Shown piece after piece: positions 60,901 through 64,000 of a stretch of DNA of 64,000 nt (the stretch's first letter is position 1; each line of letters starts with the position of its first letter). Under the pieces are notes generated by a model that saw only the letters and a list, made by a program, of their open reading frames with translations, did no database searches and was not told the origin of the DNA. The position numbers and the translations under genes are program-made. The DNA comes from Astropecten irregularis (lineage: Eukaryota; Echinodermata; Asteroidea; Paxillosida; Astropectinidae), in contig OZ020252.1 in the NCBI GenBank assembly GCA_963971285.1, positions 14,979,662 to 15,043,661 on the forward strand. Direction: 5' to 3'.

Positions 60901-62757
60901 GGTGAGCACAGAAATTCAGTTTCTTTTTCAGTAAAAGTTTTTCTTGTGTCTCATTTACACAAAACAAGTAGCAAGTCTTAGTTTGGTTTTAAAATCCAAC
61001 TTTCCAATCTTTTTTTTCAAAATATGGCACTTTTTATGCACCGTCATTCTTGGGAATGATTGTGAAAGAAAACAATGCCAAATCATTAAAGGGCAAACTT
61101 TATCCTCAGAGACCAAAAGATTAAAGGGGAACGGCACATCACACAAATTTACTAGAACATAATTTTAATCCTTATGATTTTTTTTAATGGGGCTCTGTCT
61201 GTACAGGATTTGTTTGTTTGTTTTTGTTGTTTGATTTATGTGTGAAATAAACATGAAAAAGCTTCTGACTGCCAAACGAATAAAGATTATTGACTATTGG
61301 GGTCACCACCAATGTAGGGCTGGATGGCTCAGTTGGTAGAGCGCCTGTACGGTATTCAGGAGGTCGCTGGTTTGAATTCCGCTCCAGTAAATTTTTCTTT
61401 GTTCACTTTTCAATGACTCTAAATTCAGTCAGTTTCCCTTGTGGTTATTTGATGATTATGAATAAGAACTGTGATTGACTGATGAAGTTCACATCCAATC
61501 AATCAATCAGTCAGTCAGTGGGAGCATGCGCTGCGGCAGCGCGTTGCCGTATCTACCATCGAGCGGTACTGCTTCGATCTCCTGATGGCCATCCCCTAGG
61601 CAGTCACACAACCCGTCCCCATCACAGCAAAATAACGATCTCACCTGAGGTAACCACGTGTCATATGGATGTCCCACCGGGCGAGTCCTACAAGTAGGTT
61701 CTCTGGAAGAGAGAATATACCCACCAGGATCACCCGCAGGGAATTTCACCTCCTTTTTTTTTGTGTCTTCAACTCGTCAGGAGCTGATCAAACAGATCTC
61801 CATGTTTGAAGAGGTCGTGGCACGGTTCCTGTCTCTGGAGACCAAGTTCCTGCCCCAGAAGTCAGACGTAGAGACCCCGCAGCAACACGTGGGCACCCTC
61901 CGGCAGTTTGTCTGTGACCTAATGGACAAGCCAGAGGTTGCCGTGGTTGGGGCTGGCCGGGGACCAGCGGGCGAGGCCATACATCGGCTGTTTGGAGCCG
62001 CACAACGGGTAGGTCACCAATTCCCTTTCCCTGAATTCTGTCATAATAGACACAAGAGATCCAGTATCTGGAACCAGAAATATACTTATCATTGATATAA
62101 AGCAAGAATCTAAAAGCTTGCCCGCATGTGATGTGATATGGCAACAGGTGTATTTCAGTCAGGAGAATTAGATTTATGTGCATACTTAATGAAATCAAGG
62201 CAGTGTGCTTGACATTGTTCATATTTGACAAGCAGACAGTTTGATGTATTAGGGAGAGAAACTTTGATACCTTTCTTTTTACTTTGGTCCAGCCATAGAA
62301 AAGCCAGGCTAGGCCTGGGCTTTGCTTGAGTTCTTGGGCTTCTATAATCCCTAGCTGATTGGCAGATTGAGTCTACAGTCTCTAGAAGCCACACTAGATT
62401 CTGGGCTGACTGAAGAAGAATTCCCGGCCTGGAGGCCCTGGCTTGGCTTTTCAGCAGCCTGACCAATATTAAAGTTTCTCTCTCTAATAATCTTTTCTAC
62501 TCTTTTGACAGTCGGCCCACATGCTCCCAGAAGTTGAAGCCGACCTGGAAGCTGAGCCCAGCAACGTCAGGTACTCCCACACCCACAGCTCGGTGCCCAC
62601 TTTCCCTCGACCGGCCGGCCGCGAGTTCATCTTCCGCACAGTGGCGTCCCGCCCCGCCCCGTACTCCCAGCCGACGCCCCAAAGGATGTACTGCGTGCTG
62701 GTTGAAGATGAGTTCCGTCTTGCGGGAGCTTTCTCTCAGGATACAACATTCCAGTAG
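45917..62757 (+). CDS. RAB3GAP1: Rab3 GTPase-activating protein catalytic subunit
   Basis: This is a complete gene: 22 coding exons, 3321 nt, 1106 residues, with all phases closing. Exons: 45917-45934, 46076-46128, 46458-46533, 46993-47140, 47784-47862, 48241-48360, 48683-48848, 49277-49376, 50019-50169, 51233-51306, 52287-52379, 53347-53513, 54727-54885, 55526-55698, 56731-56785, 57508-58077, 58788-58925, 59028-59237, 60108-60303, 60801-60901, 61781-62008, 62512-62757. The product pairs with RAB3GAP2; the complex is a GAP for Rab3 and an exchange factor for Rab18. Clear matches to the human protein are [16 protein letters not shown] (start), [66 protein letters not shown], and PAGREF plus [10 protein letters not shown] (end). 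By recalled alignment, the human catalytic Arg728 corresponds to Arg848 (codon 59229-59231, QRMM). It is about 125 residues longer than the human 981, mainly in the acidic, low-complexity exon 16 and in exon 18. Confidence 0.97.
46578..46812. repeat. MITE with GTGGATCGGTTTG ends in RAB3GAP1 intron 3
   Basis: GTGGATCGGTTTG at the left and CAAACCGATCCAC at the right are perfectly inverted. CATTTCGTTCGCACTTCTCG inside also occurs near 17570. Confidence 0.75.
47163..47370. repeat. MITE family E, degraded copy in RAB3GAP1 intron 4
   Basis: It starts GGGGCCAATTTCATAGAG and keeps the TTGATCAAACAGGATTACCAA and GCATAACACTC blocks. The right end is lost. Confidence 0.6.
47431..47614. repeat. CAGTGG-type MITE (family K) in RAB3GAP1 intron 4
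   Basis: TA-flanked, with CATCATCCTTGGCTCCCAAT in common with 48411-48580. Confidence 0.65.
48411..48580. repeat. CAGTGG-type MITE (family K) in RAB3GAP1 intron 6
   Basis: Ends CAGTGGAACACTGCTATA and TTATAGTGACATTCCACTG. The segment ACCACTATAACAAACAATC is the uninterrupted form of the site that holds the nested MITE at 41587. Confidence 0.75.
49430..49870. repeat. CT-rich hexanucleotide microsatellite in RAB3GAP1 intron 8
   Basis: Interrupted repeats of TCTCCA, TCTCCG and TCTCTG run for about 440 bp. They give long accidental Ser/Pro/Leu frames (49191-49811, 49426-49722) that are not genes. Confidence 0.9.
50793..51150 (+). repeat. MITE family A copy in RAB3GAP1 intron 9
   Basis: Ends AAAGGTAATACATTC and CAAAGTATGATAGTACCTTT, ending 83 bp before exon 10. 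Confidence 0.75.
51663..51990. repeat. MITE family L copy in RAB3GAP1 intron 10
   Basis: GGAGAGAAGCTTTTATACTGG at the left, with GAAAAGCCTGGCCAGG. GGCTGGCTTTTCA is at the right. Related copies are at 58222-58505 and 62253-62482. Confidence 0.6.
52510..52654. repeat. MITE family D copy in RAB3GAP1 intron 11
   Basis: GGGGTCGATTTTAACGAAAC at the left and TTTGGTGAAATCGACCCC at the right. Confidence 0.75.
53090..53320 (-). repeat. Fused MITE fragments (families B and A) beside exon 12
   Basis: A reversed family B end (CCAATCATGTATTGTACCTTT, ending 53222) is followed at once by a family A start (AAAGGTACTATCATATTTTG, 53224). It stops about 27 bp before exon 12 at 53347. Confidence 0.7.
53694..53913. 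repeat. MITE family E copy in RAB3GAP1 intron 12
   Basis: GCGCCAATTTCATAAAACTGTTAAGCAC at the left pairs with AACAGTTTTATGAAATTGGCCCC at the right. Confidence 0.75.
54117..54398 (+). repeat. CAGGGCTCGAA MITE, intact, with CTGCAA duplication
   Basis: CAGGGCTCGAA at 54117-54127 is the exact reverse complement of 54388-54398. CTGCAA flanks both sides (54111-54116 and 54399-54404). It is 282 bp with repeated CTAGTGA/CTAGAC core motifs. Confidence 0.85.
55003..55280. repeat. Tandem repeat of about 124 bp in RAB3GAP1 intron 13
   Basis: Two full units plus a partial third share AAACAAGACTGAT, CAGCAAGGCAGC and CCCTGTGGTGTGGAGAAA. Confidence 0.75.
55741..56098 (+). repeat. MITE with TTAA-bounded ends in RAB3GAP1 intron 14
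   Basis: Starts TTAAAGGCAGTGTACAGTAT and ends TATGCTCCCTTTAA. TTAA at both edges may be a piggyBac-like duplication or simply part of the inverted ends. The reverse copy is at 17638-18032. Confidence 0.7.
56185..56590. repeat. Inverted pair of tRNA-derived SINEs in RAB3GAP1 intron 14
   Basis: The plus copy has B box GGTTCGAATCC near 56240. The minus copy has GGATTCGAACC near 56463 and a reversed A box ACCAACTGAGCTACC near 56506. Both have the tail or head blocks seen at 8470-8760. Confidence 0.7.
57236..57500. repeat. GATTCT/GGTTCT hexamer microsatellite abutting exon 16
   Basis: About 44 imperfect hexamers, with a GATTTT block at 57410-57447, run to within a few bases of the acceptor at 57507. 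The Ser-Asp and Ile-Leu-Val frames it yields are accidental. Confidence 0.9.
57508..58077 (+). CDS. RAB3GAP1: RAB3GAP1 exon 16: long Ser/acidic linker
   Basis: The exon has 190 codons. It begins with the conserved [12 protein letters not shown] and ends with EPLYIPVTQ. In between are Ser/Thr/Asp/Glu-rich tracts, including the family motif [10 protein letters not shown]. The exon is longer than the matching human region and probably disordered. The acceptor is AAAAAAG, with a hexanucleotide microsatellite directly upstream in place of an ordinary pyrimidine tract. Confidence 0.9.
58222..58505. repeat. MITE family L copy in RAB3GAP1 intron 16
   Basis: GAGAGCAACTTTAATGCTGG at the left, GCCTGGGCCTGACCAGTATC at the right. 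GGCCTAGCCACTGAAAAGCC pairs with GGCTTTTCAGTGCCTGGGCC. Confidence 0.7.
59028..59237 (+). CDS. RAB3GAP1: RAB3GAP1 exon 18: catalytic arginine and Glu-rich insert
   Basis: The exon carries [22 protein letters not shown], then an insert of mostly Glu/Asp (59091-59150), then [13 protein letters not shown]. Aligned from memory to human SARM-K-IPSNMW, the Arg encoded at 59229-59231 is the GAP arginine finger (human Arg728). It lies six bases before the splice donor, and the next exon opens with LPGNMW. Confidence 0.8.
59329..59520. repeat. Truncated MITE family C in RAB3GAP1 intron 18
   Basis: It begins GGGCCTTCCTCAAACCTCGG, then CATCCATATGCTGAAAATA and AAAGCCTCTATTTTGATA, in the order of the reverse of 38329-38565. 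The right inverted repeat is missing. Confidence 0.6.
60357..60730 (+). repeat. tRNA-derived SINE in RAB3GAP1 intron 19
   Basis: The A box TGGCAAAGTGCATTAGG and B box GGGTTCGATCCCGG lie in a head of about 75 bp. They are followed by a body with GGGTTCTCCGGTTTTCCTCC and a tail of (AAAT)n type. A different family from the SINE at 61270. Confidence 0.75.
61270..61460 (+). repeat. tRNA-derived SINE in RAB3GAP1 intron 20
   Basis: The A box TGGCTCAGTTGGTAGAGCG and B box GGTTTGAATTCC are both present, followed by the tail TCAGTTTCCCTTGTGGTTAT. This is the most complete member of the family at 8470 and 56185. It lacks a matching acceptor stem, so it is not a functional tRNA. Confidence 0.75.
62253..62482. 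repeat. MITE family L copy ending beside exon 22
   Basis: GAGAGAAACTTTGATAC at the left and ATTAAAGTTTCTCTC at the right. The right end supplies pyrimidine-rich sequence 30 bp before the exon 22 acceptor at 62511. Confidence 0.7.
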
Positions 62758-64000
62758 TTTAGATTTCCCCAAAAATATAACAAATTCCTTCACAATATAG
62801 GATGATCATAGGACCCAAGCTTCCAGTAGTTGAGATCCACCCCCCCCCCTCCCCTCTCAAAAAAACATAGCCAATACAAAAAAAAACCAAGAAACTTCAA
62901 TAAAGATCCTGCTTGGATCAAAACACGTCAAGCCCTCCTTACTCCAAGCCAAAAAGAAAAATCGAAATATAGAATAGTTAGACCCAAGATAAGGTCCATC
63001 TCCTAAACTGGGCCAAAAAACCAAGACGCAGCAGTAACCACCAGACTGATTCCAATTTCAAGTTATCAATTCTCCCAACACCGACCCTTCCATTAGTTCC
63101 GCTACTTCTACTTCCAACTGAAAAAATAGAACAATGCAGGTAATAATAAACTGATGCAAACTGCTCATCAGCCAAAATAATGACCTGAAATTTGTAAAAT
63201 GCTTGGAGTTATTAGGGTCTGACGCGAAAAAAATAGAACACTTTGGTGTCAAGATGGTTGGTTTACTTGGCGGGGACTGAAAGATTTAGACAGTTTTTGG
63301 GTGTTGCTGGTCGTATCTTTTGGATGTTCTTGGTATTAACTAGGAGAGGTTCTTGGGTTTTAAATTTTTTTTTCTCTGGAGGTACAGTGGCTGGGGTACA
63401 ATGGACTGAAAGGAAGAGGCCTCCCATCTCACTCCTTACAGCAGTAGTGTTCATGTGGTGTGTCCATTTCATAGTATTCTATGAGATCTGTGTCCAAAAT
63501 CTCCGGTGGTGCCTGCAAATTTCACACGCAGCTATGGCAGCCACTAGCCAGTGACTGCAGTCGTTTCCATATGCTGTAGACTTGTGTGTTATTTGTGGGC
63601 GCAGCCAGACATTTTGCACACAGCCTAAGTTTACCATGAGTAGTAAGGAGGGGCCTAAGATGGAAGCCATGGGTGGAGGAAGAAAAATCAGGCAGGGGCA
63701 CATCATGGAGACATTACTTTCATATTATCAGTTTAAGTTCAACTTATTTCTTTTTATGTATTATTTTTGAATAATACGATCATTTTATTTGTTTAAATTC
63801 TTTTTTGCTGATTGAGCCCCATAAAGAAGTGGAGAAAATGCATACATCAGTGACAACAAAATAGAACAAATAAACATTTTGGTCAGATGATGTCTGACTT
63901 TTAAAACCAAATTTGCATTCTGCAGTCTTATGCTTACAGCCTGCATACTTTTGTCTATTTTTTAATATCAAATTGAACAAAAACATAAAATTGAAGCGAG
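62758..64000. other. RAB3GAP1 3' UTR and flank, no further gene
   Basis: A poly-C run lies near 62840. A dispersed repeat at about 62890-62950 reads AAGATCC-GCTTGGATC-AAAAC. A second fragment (about 63143-63225) matches 22199-22260. The 103-codon open frame near 63243 has no family features and looks accidental. Confidence 0.5.
62899..62904 (+). terminator. Candidate RAB3GAP1 polyadenylation signal
   Basis: AATAAA lies 142 bases after the stop codon, inside the start of a dispersed repeat also seen near 22300 and 23650. It is a plausible but unproven 3' end. Confidence 0.35.

Noticed and set aside
61318-61390. tRNA gene suggested by A and B boxes
   Set aside because: There is no matching acceptor stem and the same sequence with a fixed tail occurs elsewhere, so it is a tRNA-derived SINE. 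The same applies near 8680, 56240 and 60400.
1-64000. CRISPR array, bacterial operons or viral genes
   Set aside because: No direct repeats with regular unique spacers, and no prokaryotic gene arrangement or reverse transcriptase, capsid or transposase frame was seen.

Overview
The window is eukaryotic genomic DNA from an animal. Its genes are split by canonical GT-AG introns, it has no bacterial-type operons, and most of it is intron and intergenic sequence packed with short inverted-repeat transposons (MITEs), tRNA-derived SINEs and microsatellites. The recognisable proteins (RAB3GAP1, BCDIN3D) are close to vertebrate orthologues. Together with the many short palindromic elements and ACATGT-rich DNA, this suggests a marine invertebrate, most likely a deuterostome such as an echinoderm or hemichordate. 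The species call is inference, not proof.

Layout. (1) 1-10623 holds repeats and no gene I can support; it is 5' flank or intron of the next gene. (2) 10624-30934 (+) carries five consecutive coding exons of a large regulatory protein I cannot name. It has a small basic domain that may be an RFX-like winged helix, a CxxC-x22-CxxC knuckle, one C2H2 zinc finger, two PLDLS CtBP-binding motifs and two SUMO-type IKxE motifs. Its 5' end is missing. (3) 30935-39210 is its probable 3' UTR and flank, with several MITEs. (4) 39936-41159 is a possible 1.2-kb element bounded by an 11-bp inverted repeat and containing a satellite rich in TGACGTCA. (5) 41405-42095 (+) is a two-exon gene for a 68-residue single-pass membrane protein. 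(6) 44172-45608 (-) is BCDIN3D, an RNA 5'-monophosphate methyltransferase, in two exons. (7) 45917-62757 (+) is a complete RAB3GAP1 gene: 22 coding exons, 1106 residues, every splice phase consistent. (8) 62758-64000 is 3' UTR and flank.

BCDIN3D and RAB3GAP1 are divergent, with 308 bp between their start codons, so a shared bidirectional promoter is likely. The genes do not form a pathway: one is chromatin or transcription related, one is RNA modification, one is Rab GTPase control, and one is unknown.

The most unusual material is (a) the unnamed zinc-finger/CtBP-motif protein, (b) several MITE families with different interiors but nearly the same GGGG(T/C)C(G/A)ATTTCA-type ends, (c) two nested insertions, one with a clean empty site elsewhere in the window, and (d) transposon ends or a microsatellite lying directly against splice acceptors.
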